From positions 1 through 51,880 of the forward strand of contig JAFQNC010000030.1 of assembly GCA_017396085.1 (NCBI GenBank): a stretch of DNA of 51,880 bases, written 5' to 3'. The notes beneath the pieces were generated by a model that did no database searches, was not told where the DNA came from, and saw only the letters and a list, made by a program, of their open reading frames with translations. This document shows, piece by piece, positions 16,810 through 24,691 of this stretch. Source of the DNA: Tidjanibacter sp. GTDB taxonomy: Bacteria; Bacteroidota; Bacteroidia; Bacteroidales; Rikenellaceae. A program made the translations under genes and the position numbers. Numbering within the stretch: the first letter of the stretch is position 1; every line of letters begins with the position of its first letter.

Positions 16810-18160
16810 ACACAACACCGACCACGATGCCCCCATCGTTGGGGCACACTATGCCGACCGCAGGCAGGGCACAAGGCCCCCACGCAGCAGTAGCAGTGCT
16901 GCCTCGGGTGGCGGGGCCCACTATGGACCCAAGCGAAGTTGGACCGAGAGCGTCTTTGCGGGCGACAAGGCCCTGTGGGTGGTGATTATCATCCTGCTCA
17001 TCTACTCGCTCTTTGTAGTCTACTCCACCACTGCCTACGACCCCGCACTCAATGCCAATCAGGAACTCACCAAGCAGTTCCTCTTCATCGGCATAGGTAT
17101 GACGGGCTTCTTCCTTATGCAGTCGCTCCACCCACGCACCTACCGACCACTCATCAAACTACTCTACTGGGCTTCCATAGCCCTCACGGTGATAATGATT
17201 GTGATGTACAGCGGCTCCAATGCTGCCCGCTCGCTGGAGATTGCAGGCTTCGACTTCCAGCCCTTTGAGTTGCTGAAGGTGTCGGTCATCCTACTGCTTG
17301 CCGACCGCTTGGCCCGCAGGCAGAAGAACATCGACAAGATTGACCTGCTGCCCAGCCTGCGCATCCGAGATTGGAAGGAAAACCCACAAAAGCAGAAACT
17401 CACCATCCTCGAGCACACCCTGCCCGTATTGGGCCCCGTGGCGTTGGCTTGCTGCATCACCATAATCATCAGCAACTCCACCACCTTCATCATCGCCATT
17501 TCGTGTCTGCTGATGCTCTTCATCGGCAGGATTAGGGGCGAGGATATTCGGAGGTTGTTCATCATTGCCATAGTAGTGGGCATACCGGCCATACTCATAC
17601 TGGGTGGTAGGTTGGACACCGCAGGTGGCCGCATTGCAGGCTACAGCCCCAATCTGCTCCGCAAGAGCGTGCAGGTGGAGAGCGATGGCAAGGAGTACTA
17701 CGTAAGGCCCGACCACGAACTCGACCAAACGATGTATGCCAAGATGTCTATTGCCTCGGGCGGACTCACAGGCAAAGGACCCGGGCAGAGCACCAACCGC
17801 TACCTGCAAGAGGCCGACAAGGATATGGCCTACGCATTTCTGATTGAGGAGTATGGACTGCTGTTTGGCGGTGCAATAATTTTGTTGGCCTTCCTGATTA
17901 TGTTCTACCGAGGGATGGAGATATTCCGCAAGTGCGGTACGGCCTTCCCGGGGCTTGCAGTGTTGGGTTTGGTTACGGCCATTGTGTTGCAGGCCTTCCT
18001 GCATATGATGGTGTCGGTGTCGCTACTGCCCGTTACGGGCCAACAGCTGCCCATCATCAGCAAGGGAGGCTCCTCGTTGGTATTCACTTTGGCTTCGCTG
18101 GGCCTTGTGATGGGTATCAGCGCCAGAGCCAACAACGGAACGCTGGACAAGAAGAGTTGA
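16796..18160 (+). CDS. ftsW: Septal peptidoglycan polymerase FtsW (SEDS family)
   Basis: 454 aa. SEDS glycosyltransferase that polymerises lipid II at the septum with its class B PBP partner. The N-terminal 50 residues are a hydrophilic, serine- and glycine-rich tail (RPPRSSSSAASGGGAHYG); about ten membrane segments follow from GDKALWVVIIILLIYSLFVV. Family marks: YSTTAYDP, SGSNAARSLEIAGFDFQPFE (near 140), GPGQSTNRYLQEADKDMAYA (near 325; the catalytic loop), FLIEEYGLLFGG and LPVTGQQLPIISKGGSSLV (near 415). I chose the ATG at 16796, which overlaps murD by 14 bp. The TGA stop is at the edge of a TTGAGAA heptamer. Confidence 0.95.
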   Translation: MKTDRHNTDHDAPIVGAHYADRRQGTRPPRSSSSAASGGGAHYGPKRSWTESVFAGDKALWVVIIILLIYSLFVVYSTTAYDPALNANQELTKQFLFIGIGMTGFFLMQSLHPRTYRPLIKLLYWASIALTVIMIVMYSGSNAARSLEIAGFDFQPFELLKVSVILLLADRLARRQKNIDKIDLLPSLRIRDWKENPQKQKLTILEHTLPVLGPVALACCITIIISNSTTFIIAISCLLMLFIGRIRGEDIRRLFIIAIVVGIPAILILGGRLDTAGGRIAGYSPNLLRKSVQVESDGKEYYVRPDHELDQTMYAKMSIASGGLTGKGPGQSTNRYLQEADKDMAYAFLIEEYGLLFGGAIILLAFLIMFYRGMEIFRKCGTAFPGLAVLGLVTAIVLQAFLHMMVSVSLLPVTGQQLPIISKGGSSLVFTLASLGLVMGISARANNGTLDKKS

Positions 18161-18345
18161 GAATTCAAAATTGACAAAACGTTGTTTTGTCTAAAATGCT
18201 CCCGCTCGGCAGAGTCTGCAAGCAGCCTTTGCGCTCGCTTACTCGCATTTGCCAAAATTAAGAATTAAGAATTTCCCCTAAAGCCCTTAAAGCCCTTAAA
18301 GCCCTTAAAGCCCTTTTTTAAAAAAAGACGTTAGACGTTAGACCA
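18156..18345. repeat. Repeat mosaic between ftsW and murG
   Basis: TTGAGAATTCAAAATT heptamers, a B1 module (18173-18253) differing by one base in 81 from the copy at 11737-11817, AATTAAG heptamers (18255-18272), CCTTAAAGC 9-mers (18278-18314), an A/T run and GACGTTA heptamers (18328-18343). Confidence 0.88.
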
Positions 18346-18361
18346 GAAAAAACACTTACTA

Positions 18362-19483
18362 ATGGAAAAACTGAAAGTAATACTCAGTGGCGGAGGTACG
18401 GGTGGACACATCTACCCCGCCGTGGCAACCGCCGAGGCACTCACCCGAAGGCTCGGAGCCGAAGGGGTGGAAATCCTCTTCGTGGGCGCCGAGGGTAAGA
18501 TGGAGATGGAAAAGGTGCCCGCACTCGGCTACAACATCGTGGGCCTACCCGTGGTAGGACTCCAGCGCAGGCTCACACTGCGCAACTTGGCGGTGCCCTT
18601 CAAGGTGGTGGCAAGCATCCTCAAAGCAAGGCGTCTGCTGCGCTCCTTCCGTCCCGATGTGGCCATAGGCTTCGGTGGCTACGCCAGCGGCCCCATACTC
18701 AAGGCGGCACAAAAGGCAGGTATCCCCACCGTCATACAAGAGCAAAACTCCTTCGCCGGAGTAACCAATAAACTCCTCGCCAAGAGGGCCGCAAAGATTT
18801 GTGTGGCCTACGATGGTATGGAACGTTTCTTCCCCGCCGAGAAGATTATCCACACAGGCAACCCCCTGCGTGGCTCCTTCGGAGGGGCGGTGGACCACGC
18901 CGCAGCACTCGCCCACTTCGGACTGGAAGAGGGCAAACCTGTGGTGCTGGTGGTGGGTGGCTCGCTCGGGAGCCGCACCCTCAACGAGATGGTCAAAGCC
19001 AACCTCGACCGCATCGTGTCCGAGGGCAAGGTGCAACTCATTTGGCAGAACGGAAAATACTACGACAGCGAGATGGCCACGTTCTGCGCCCAAAGGAGCC
19101 TTACGGGTGTGTGGAGGGGTGCCTTCATCGACCGTATGGACTACGCCTACGAGGCTGCCACGGTGGTGGTGTCGCGTAGTGGAGCCTGCTCGGTGAGCGA
19201 ACTCTGCCTTGTGGGTAAGCCCACGGTATTTGTACCCTCGCCCAACGTGGCTGAGGACCACCAGACGCACAACGCTATGGCGCTGGTCAGCAAGGGTGCT
19301 GCGGAGATTGTGAAGGACTCCGAGGCAGTAGAGAGGGGATTTGCGGTGGTGGAAGCCCTTGTGGGCGACAGCGCAAGGCTCGCATCGCTGGCCACCAACA
19401 TCAAGGCCCTTGCCATTGCCGACTCGGCCGACCGAGTGGCAGAGGTGGGAGTACAAAATTCAAAATTAAGAATTTTTCCCTAA
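18362..19483 (+). CDS. murG: UDP-GlcNAc lipid I N-acetylglucosaminyltransferase MurG
   Basis: 373 aa. Adds GlcNAc to lipid I to make lipid II on the cytoplasmic face. GT28 family: glycine loop VILSGGGTGGHIYPAVA (near 7), FGGYASGPILKAAQKAGIP (near 103), QEQNSFAGVTNKLLAKRA (near 124), second glycine loop VVGGSLGSRTLNE (near 197), SRSGACSVSELCLVGKPTV (near 268) and AEDHQTHNAMALVSKGAA (near 297). The C-terminus is odd: the last nine residues (QNSKLRIFP) are encoded by CAAAATT heptamers and the adjoining GAATTTTTCCC motif, with the stop inside the repeat block. The natural end is probably near AEVGV. Confidence 0.95.
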   Translation: MEKLKVILSGGGTGGHIYPAVATAEALTRRLGAEGVEILFVGAEGKMEMEKVPALGYNIVGLPVVGLQRRLTLRNLAVPFKVVASILKARRLLRSFRPDVAIGFGGYASGPILKAAQKAGIPTVIQEQNSFAGVTNKLLAKRAAKICVAYDGMERFFPAEKIIHTGNPLRGSFGGAVDHAAALAHFGLEEGKPVVLVVGGSLGSRTLNEMVKANLDRIVSEGKVQLIWQNGKYYDSEMATFCAQRSLTGVWRGAFIDRMDYAYEAATVVVSRSGACSVSELCLVGKPTVFVPSPNVAEDHQTHNAMALVSKGAAEIVKDSEAVERGFAVVEALVGDSARLASLATNIKALAIADSADRVAEVGVQNSKLRIFP

Positions 19484-19545
19484 AGCCCTTAAAGCCCTTA
19501 AAGCCCTTAAGGCCCTTTTTAAAAAAAAGACGTTAGACCATAACT
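19452..19545. repeat. Repeat mosaic between murG and murC
   Basis: CAAAATT heptamers inside the 3' end of murG, AAGAATTTTTCCCTAAAG, CCTTAAAGC 9-mers (19481-19516), an A/T run and one GACGTTA unit (19530-19537). The same module order as before murG. Confidence 0.85.
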
Positions 19546-19552
19546 AAAAACT

Positions 19553-20914
19553 ATGAAAAACATATATTTCGTTGGTATTGGTGGAATTGGAATGAGTGCA
19601 ATCGCCCGTTTCTTCCTGCACGAAGGAGCACAGGTGGCCGGCTACGACCGCACACCCTCGCCCCTCACACACGCACTCGAAGCCGAGGGAGCACACATCC
19701 ACTACGAGGACAACATCGCCCTCATCGGGGAGCCTTGGCGCAACCCCGACAACACACTCGTGGTCTACACCCCCGCCATACCCGCCGACCACTCCGAACT
19801 CAACCACTTCCGCAAGGGTGGCTTTGAGGTGGTCAAACGTTCCGAGATACTCGGCCACCTCACCGCAGGCAAGGTCGTAACGGCCATAGCCGGCACCCAC
19901 GGCAAAACCTCCACGACCACAATGACCGCTTGGTTTACACTCGGTGCCACGGGCAAGGGTAATGCCTTCCTCGGAGGCATCAGTCGCAACTTCGGGAGCA
20001 ACCTGCTCCTCGGTGGTGGCGAGAGAATGGCAGTGGAGGCCGATGAGTTCGACCGCTCGTTCCTACGCCTCACACCCACCATTGCGGTGGTAACCTCCAC
20101 CGATGCCGACCACCTCGACATCTACGGCACCCACGAGGAGATGAAACGCGCCTTTGGGCAGTTCGTGGAGCGCATAGTGGAGGGCGGTGTGCTAATCAAG
20201 AAACACGGGCTCCGGATTGACCACTCCAACAAGGGTATCTCCACCTACACCTACTCGGTGGATGCACCCGAAGCCGACTTCCACACCACAGGGCTCACAC
20301 CCCTCGGCGATGGCACCTACCGCTACGACATCATCTGCCCCGACCGCACCATCTGTGGGTGCAGGCTCGGTGTGGGCGGCAGGGTGAACGTGGAGAACTC
20401 ACTCGCCGCCGTGGCTGCAATTTGGGCCGCAGGCGAGTTCAGCGAGGAGGGTTTAAGGCAGGCTATGGATAGTTTTGGGGGCGTGAAGCGCAGGTTTGAG
20501 GTCTACATCAACACCCCACAGGTGGTCTACATTGACGACTACGCCCACCACCCCGAAGAGTTGCGTGCCGCCATCGGCTCCATTAGGGGTATGTTCCCCG
20601 AGCGCAGGCTCACGGTTGCCTTCCAACCCCACCTCTACACCCGCACGAAGGATTTCTATGAGGAGTTTGCCGATGCGCTCTCTATGGCCGATGAGGTGCT
20701 GCTGTTGCCCATCTACCCCGCCCGAGAGTTGCCCATTGAGGGTGTGGAGAGCGAGATGATTGGTAGGCTTGTGAGGGTGCCGTGGCGCATTGTGGAGAAG
20801 AGCGACTTGGCGGAGGAGTTGGGGCGCATTGGGGGTGGTGTGATTGTAACCTTCGGTGCGGGCGACATTGACCGCGAGTGCGACAAAATCGCCACCATTT
20901 TGGGTAAAGAGTAG
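19553..20914 (+). CDS. murC: UDP-N-acetylmuramate--L-alanine ligase MurC
   Basis: 453 aa. First Mur ligase step: adds L-alanine to UDP-MurNAc with ATP. Features: NAD-like fold start IYFVGIGGIGMSAIARFFL, P-loop AIAGTHGKTSTTTMTAW (near 111), LGGISRNFGSNLLLGGG (near 140), VEADEFDRSFLRLTP (near 161), TSTDADHLDIYGTHEEM (near 183), RRFEVY and YIDDYAHHPEELRAAI (near 322), FQPHLYTRTKDFYEEF (near 360). Usual length. It starts 69 bp after murG behind a repeat mosaic. Confidence 0.96.
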   Translation: MKNIYFVGIGGIGMSAIARFFLHEGAQVAGYDRTPSPLTHALEAEGAHIHYEDNIALIGEPWRNPDNTLVVYTPAIPADHSELNHFRKGGFEVVKRSEILGHLTAGKVVTAIAGTHGKTSTTTMTAWFTLGATGKGNAFLGGISRNFGSNLLLGGGERMAVEADEFDRSFLRLTPTIAVVTSTDADHLDIYGTHEEMKRAFGQFVERIVEGGVLIKKHGLRIDHSNKGISTYTYSVDAPEADFHTTGLTPLGDGTYRYDIICPDRTICGCRLGVGGRVNVENSLAAVAAIWAAGEFSEEGLRQAMDSFGGVKRRFEVYINTPQVVYIDDYAHHPEELRAAIGSIRGMFPERRLTVAFQPHLYTRTKDFYEEFADALSMADEVLLLPIYPARELPIEGVESEMIGRLVRVPWRIVEKSDLAEELGRIGGGVIVTFGAGDIDRECDKIATILGKE

Positions 20915-20917
20915 AAA

Positions 20918-20986
20918 GAGGGCTTTAAGGGCTTTAAGGGCTTTAAAGTCCCCAAAAAAGACGTTAGACGTTAGACGTTGGACCAC
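20918..20986. repeat. Repeat mosaic between murC and ftsQ
   Basis: CTTTAAGGG 9-mers (20922-20952) and a three-unit GACGTTA heptamer array (20959-20982). Confidence 0.85.
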
Positions 20987-21001
20987 AAATAAAAAAGCAA
21001 T

Positions 21002-21889
21002 ATGAGCAAAGAGAGAAGACGCCGAGTTTGGCAAATCATAGGGACCACGTTGGTATGGATGGCGGTGGTGGCCTTTTTTGTGGGGGCCGCACTGTTGCGT
21101 CAGAACAACGAGCAGGCACGCACCGTGGAGCGTCTGAAGGTGGAAATCACCGACAGCGCAACCCACAGGCTCCTCTCGGCCGACCAAGTGAGGGCCGACA
21201 TTGTAGCCGCAGGGCTTTTGCCCACGGGGCAGTCGCTCGACAGCGTGAGCCTCACGGCCATCAACGACTTTGTGAAGAGTAACTGTCTGGTGCGCAAGGC
21301 CCAAACATTTGTGGACTACGAGGGTACGCTCACCGTTAGGCTCACACAACGACACCCTCTGTTGCGCATCATCACCGACAGCGGCACCGATGTCTACATC
21401 ACCGCAGGGGCCCACGTGTTGCCCACCCAAGGCGGAGAACCTCTCAATCTGCCCCTCGTTACGGGCGACTTCTCGCTCCCCTTCCCCCGTGGCTTCTACG
21501 GCGACCTAAGGGCGTGGGCAAAGGAGGAGAAAAAAAATAGCGACAAAAATTATATATTTCTACTCAAACTCATTAACTTTGTGAGATTGACGGAGAGTAG
21601 GCCCGAGGTGGGTGGCAACATTGTGCAAATCGTGGCCACTCAGGGAGCCGACTCCGCCCACACAAAGGGCGCAGAGCCCACCGTGGAGCTCATCCCACGC
21701 AGGGGTAACTACTCGGTGCAGTTGGGCCCGCTGGAGGATGTGGAGGCCAAACTCGACCGCTGGGTGCGCTTCGTGAAGGCCGGAGTGGTGGACCTTGGTG
21801 GTGGGGGCACACTCAATGTGGCCTACGAAGGTCAGGCCGTGTGGAGAGTTGAGGAAGCAAAATCCAAAACTCGCAATTCAAAATTGTAG
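21002..21889 (+). CDS. ftsQ: Cell division protein FtsQ
   Basis: 295 aa. Bitopic septal protein linking FtsA/FtsZ-side events to the periplasmic synthase via FtsL. One membrane segment at about 9-32 (VWQIIGTTLVWMAVVAFFVG), then the divergent Bacteroidetes FtsQ periplasmic domain with LVRKAQTFVDYEGTLTVRLT (near 97) and HPLLRIITDSGTDVYI (near 117), equivalent to the POTRA-beta region. Identity rests on position before ftsA plus this pattern. Residues 195-215 (KEEKKNSDKNYIFLLKL...) are locally AT-rich. The C-terminal residues RNSKL and the TAG stop come from CAATTCAAAATTG heptamer sequence. Confidence 0.88.
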   Translation: MSKERRRRVWQIIGTTLVWMAVVAFFVGAALLRQNNEQARTVERLKVEITDSATHRLLSADQVRADIVAAGLLPTGQSLDSVSLTAINDFVKSNCLVRKAQTFVDYEGTLTVRLTQRHPLLRIITDSGTDVYITAGAHVLPTQGGEPLNLPLVTGDFSLPFPRGFYGDLRAWAKEEKKNSDKNYIFLLKLINFVRLTESRPEVGGNIVQIVATQGADSAHTKGAEPTVELIPRRGNYSVQLGPLEDVEAKLDRWVRFVKAGVVDLGGGGTLNVAYEGQAVWRVEEAKSKTRNSKL

Positions 21890-21916
21890 CATAAGAAAAA
21901 AGAGACTCGATACACT

Positions 21917-23260
21917 ATGGATTTGAAGGATTACATCGTTTCTATTGACCTCGGTTGCAGCAAGGTGGTTGCTGCACTGGGCACACTCGGCCCCAACAGA
22001 GATGTGGTTGTGGCCGACTTGGTTAGCAAACCGATGAATGGTTTTATGCGTGGAGAAATCGCCAACATCGAGACGGTATCGCAGGGCCTGAAAGCCGCTG
22101 TGAGCGAGTTGGAGAGTCGCAACGGCATCATCGTTAGCGATGTGTTTGTGTCGGTGGAGGGCCGACACATCGTGTGTGCCGACAACTCCGGCTTTGTCTA
22201 CATCGGCAGCGATGGCGAAATTCTGGAAGAGAATGTGAAGCAGTTGCGCAACAATATGAGCAACGTGCAGGCACCCGAGGGCAAGGTTATCCTTCAGCGC
22301 ATTGAGCAGAACTACAAGATTGACTCTAGAGAGATTACCAGCAACCCGGTGGGTATGTATGGCAAGCAGTTGGAGGCAACATATAGTTTTGTGCTCGCCG
22401 GCAAGAGCGTGTTGGAGCGCATCAACAAGGCCTTTGACCGCGTGGGCATCAAGGGGCGCACCCACTACCCTGCCGCAAGTGCTTCGGCACAGGTGGTTGC
22501 CACCGAGGAGGAGAAAGAGATGGGTGTGGCTGTGGTGGACCTCGGTGCAGGGGTTACCAACTTGGCCATCTACCACGGGGGTGTATTGCGCCACGTGGTG
22601 TCTATCCCCATTGGTCAGGAAATCATCAACAAAGATATACGCGCCAATGCCATACCTGAGCGTCTGATTGAGAAGCTCAAAACCACCTATGGCTACGCCA
22701 CCGTCAGTTCCATACCATTCAACGAGCTCAACAGTGTAATCCGCATCAATGGTCGCAACCAGTATGAGAAAGACAAGGCCATATCCTACCGCGACCTCTC
22801 GACCATAATCAACGCCCGCCTGCTCGACATTCTGGACTTTGTGGTGGATGAAATTCGCACCTCCGGCTACCAGAGCAAACTCGGTGCAGGCATTATCCTC
22901 ACGGGTGGAGGCTCGCTACTCAAGGGTGTGGACACCCTTTTCAGGGAGCACACAGGACAGGAAGTAAGGCTCGGCTATGCCGAGGTGGGCGTGGGTGCCG
23001 AGAGCATTGAGGGCACCTCCAACCCCACACTTGCCACCGCCATAGGTCTGCTGGCTATGGGCCTCGCCAACGAAGAGGCTGCCACCCGCAGGGTGATTAA
23101 ACCACAGCCCACGGTGAATAGCACCGAGGAGGAAGGCGATAAGACCAAGAACAAAAAGAAGAAAAAGGCTCCCAAGGGTAACAACCTGTGGAAGAAGATT
23201 TGCGATGTGGTGGAGAACATTGTCGGCCCCGTGGTGGATGATGATGACGAGGGAATGTAG
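21917..23260 (+). CDS. ftsA: Cell division protein FtsA
   Basis: 447 aa. Actin-like ATPase that anchors FtsZ filaments to the membrane. Start DLKDYIVSIDLGCSKVVAAL gives the phosphate-1 motif; the 1C domain covers about 85-165; VVDLGAGVTNLAIYHGGVLR (near 203) is phosphate-2; AGIILTGGGSLLKGVDTLF (near 323) is the adenosine motif. A charged lysine-rich linker (TKNKKKKKAPKG) precedes the C-terminal amphipathic membrane-targeting helix (LWKKICDVVENIVG). It lies 27 bp after ftsQ and 55 bp before ftsZ, spacers free of the repeats seen elsewhere. Confidence 0.96.
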   Translation: MDLKDYIVSIDLGCSKVVAALGTLGPNRDVVVADLVSKPMNGFMRGEIANIETVSQGLKAAVSELESRNGIIVSDVFVSVEGRHIVCADNSGFVYIGSDGEILEENVKQLRNNMSNVQAPEGKVILQRIEQNYKIDSREITSNPVGMYGKQLEATYSFVLAGKSVLERINKAFDRVGIKGRTHYPAASASAQVVATEEEKEMGVAVVDLGAGVTNLAIYHGGVLRHVVSIPIGQEIINKDIRANAIPERLIEKLKTTYGYATVSSIPFNELNSVIRINGRNQYEKDKAISYRDLSTIINARLLDILDFVVDEIRTSGYQSKLGAGIILTGGGSLLKGVDTLFREHTGQEVRLGYAEVGVGAESIEGTSNPTLATAIGLLAMGLANEEAATRRVIKPQPTVNSTEEEGDKTKNKKKKKAPKGNNLWKKICDVVENIVGPVVDDDDEGM

Positions 23261-23315
23261 GAAGAGAGAAGAGGAGTATTGACACACACAAGAGAGAGAA
23301 GATTGAAGTTTTAGG

Positions 23316-24644
23316 ATGTATATGGATAGCAACTACGACATATTGAGTTCGATTATGGCTCCCACCAAGAGCGAGTCCATCATTATGGTACTCGGTGTTG
23401 GTGGTGCGGGAGGTAATGCCGTAAACCATATGTTCGACCTCGGAATTAAGGACGTAACGTTTATGGTGTGCAACACCGATAAGCAGGCCTTGGCCAATAG
23501 CCCCGTGGAGAACAAGATTGTGCTGGGCGAGGGCCTCGGTGCAGGCAATATTCCCGCCCGAGGACGACAAGCCGCCATTGAGAGCCTCGATGATATTATG
23601 GTCCACTTGGAGAATAGTGGTGCCAAGATGATATTCATCACCGCAGGTATGGGTGGTGGCACCGGCACGGGTGCAGCACCCGTGATTGCCAAAGCCGCCA
23701 AAGGCAAGGGGATACTCACCGTGGGTATCGTAACACTCCCCTCTCGCATTGAGGGGCGCACCCGTATGGAGCAGGCCCTCAAGGGCTTGGATGAACTCCG
23801 TGCCAACACCGACTCGCTGGTGGTCATCAACAACGACAACATCACCAAAATCTATGGCTCCATACCTTTTGAAGACGCCCTGCACAAGGCCGATGATGTG
23901 TTGGCCACCGCAGCCAAGGGTATTGCCGAACTGGTAACAAGGCACGGCATTGTGAACGTGGACTTTGCGGATGTGAGCACGGTGATGAAGGATAGCGGTA
24001 TGGCCTTGATGGGCTCGGGCAGAGCAACCGGCGAGAGAAAGGTTGATGAGGCTATGGAGAAGGCCATATCTTCGCCCCTGCTCAACCATCAGGACATCCT
24101 CGGTGCGAAGAACATCCTGCTCAACATCTCCTATGCCGCCGGCGACAACCTCACCTACGAGGAGGCAAGCCGTGCGCAGGAGATTTTGCAGACGAGGGCT
24201 TCGAGGAGTATGGGTGGCTACGATGCCAACATCATTTGGGGTGCGGGTGTCAATTCCGAACTCAACGATGGAGAGATTGAGGTTACCATTGTGGCCACAG
24301 GTTTTGAGAGTTTGGGTGTTGTTGAGAGTGTGAGTTCGCGCAGGAGAATAAACGACCTTCAACCCAAGGAGTCCACTCCCGAAACCGACTCCACACTCCA
24401 AACCGCCACGGCCACCGAGGAGGAGCAGCCCAAAGAGATGGGTGTTAAGTGGGACATCAAGGAGCACTATGGCGACATTGACGAGTTGCTCAAGTTGCCC
24501 GCATTCTTCCGCCGCGGTATGCACTTAGACGGCAACATTAGCAACATCAAGGGTGCCAAGGTGCAGGTGGAGGGCCAAGTGGGCGAGAAGGTTAAGGAGC
24601 AATCGCAGGAGCCCATCGCCACCGATGGTACACTTTTTAGGTAG
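23316..24644 (+). CDS. ftsZ: Cell division protein FtsZ
   Basis: 442 aa. Tubulin-like GTPase forming the division ring. GTP-binding features: VLGVGGAGGNAVNHMFDLGI (near 25), signature ITAGMGGGTGTGAAPVIAKA (near 108) and the synergy loop VDFADVSTVMKDSGMALMGS (near 213, with the catalytic NVDFAD). The globular domain ends near 335; a linker with many glutamates and threonines follows, then a short C-terminal peptide (PIATDGTLFR). ATG codons at 23316 and 23322 are both possible starts. The 55-bp spacer before it is purine-rich, without the heptamer mosaic. Confidence 0.97.
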   Translation: MYMDSNYDILSSIMAPTKSESIIMVLGVGGAGGNAVNHMFDLGIKDVTFMVCNTDKQALANSPVENKIVLGEGLGAGNIPARGRQAAIESLDDIMVHLENSGAKMIFITAGMGGGTGTGAAPVIAKAAKGKGILTVGIVTLPSRIEGRTRMEQALKGLDELRANTDSLVVINNDNITKIYGSIPFEDALHKADDVLATAAKGIAELVTRHGIVNVDFADVSTVMKDSGMALMGSGRATGERKVDEAMEKAISSPLLNHQDILGAKNILLNISYAAGDNLTYEEASRAQEILQTRASRSMGGYDANIIWGAGVNSELNDGEIEVTIVATGFESLGVVESVSSRRRINDLQPKESTPETDSTLQTATATEEEQPKEMGVKWDIKEHYGDIDELLKLPAFFRRGMHLDGNISNIKGAKVQVEGQVGEKVKEQSQEPIATDGTLFR

Positions 24645-24691
24645 AAATCGGTAATTCAAAAATCTAACTATCAATTTTCAAAATTTTCTTT

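Noticed and set aside
23097..24524. Minus-strand open frame (475 codons) over ftsA and ftsZ
   Set aside because: Shadow of two certain genes.
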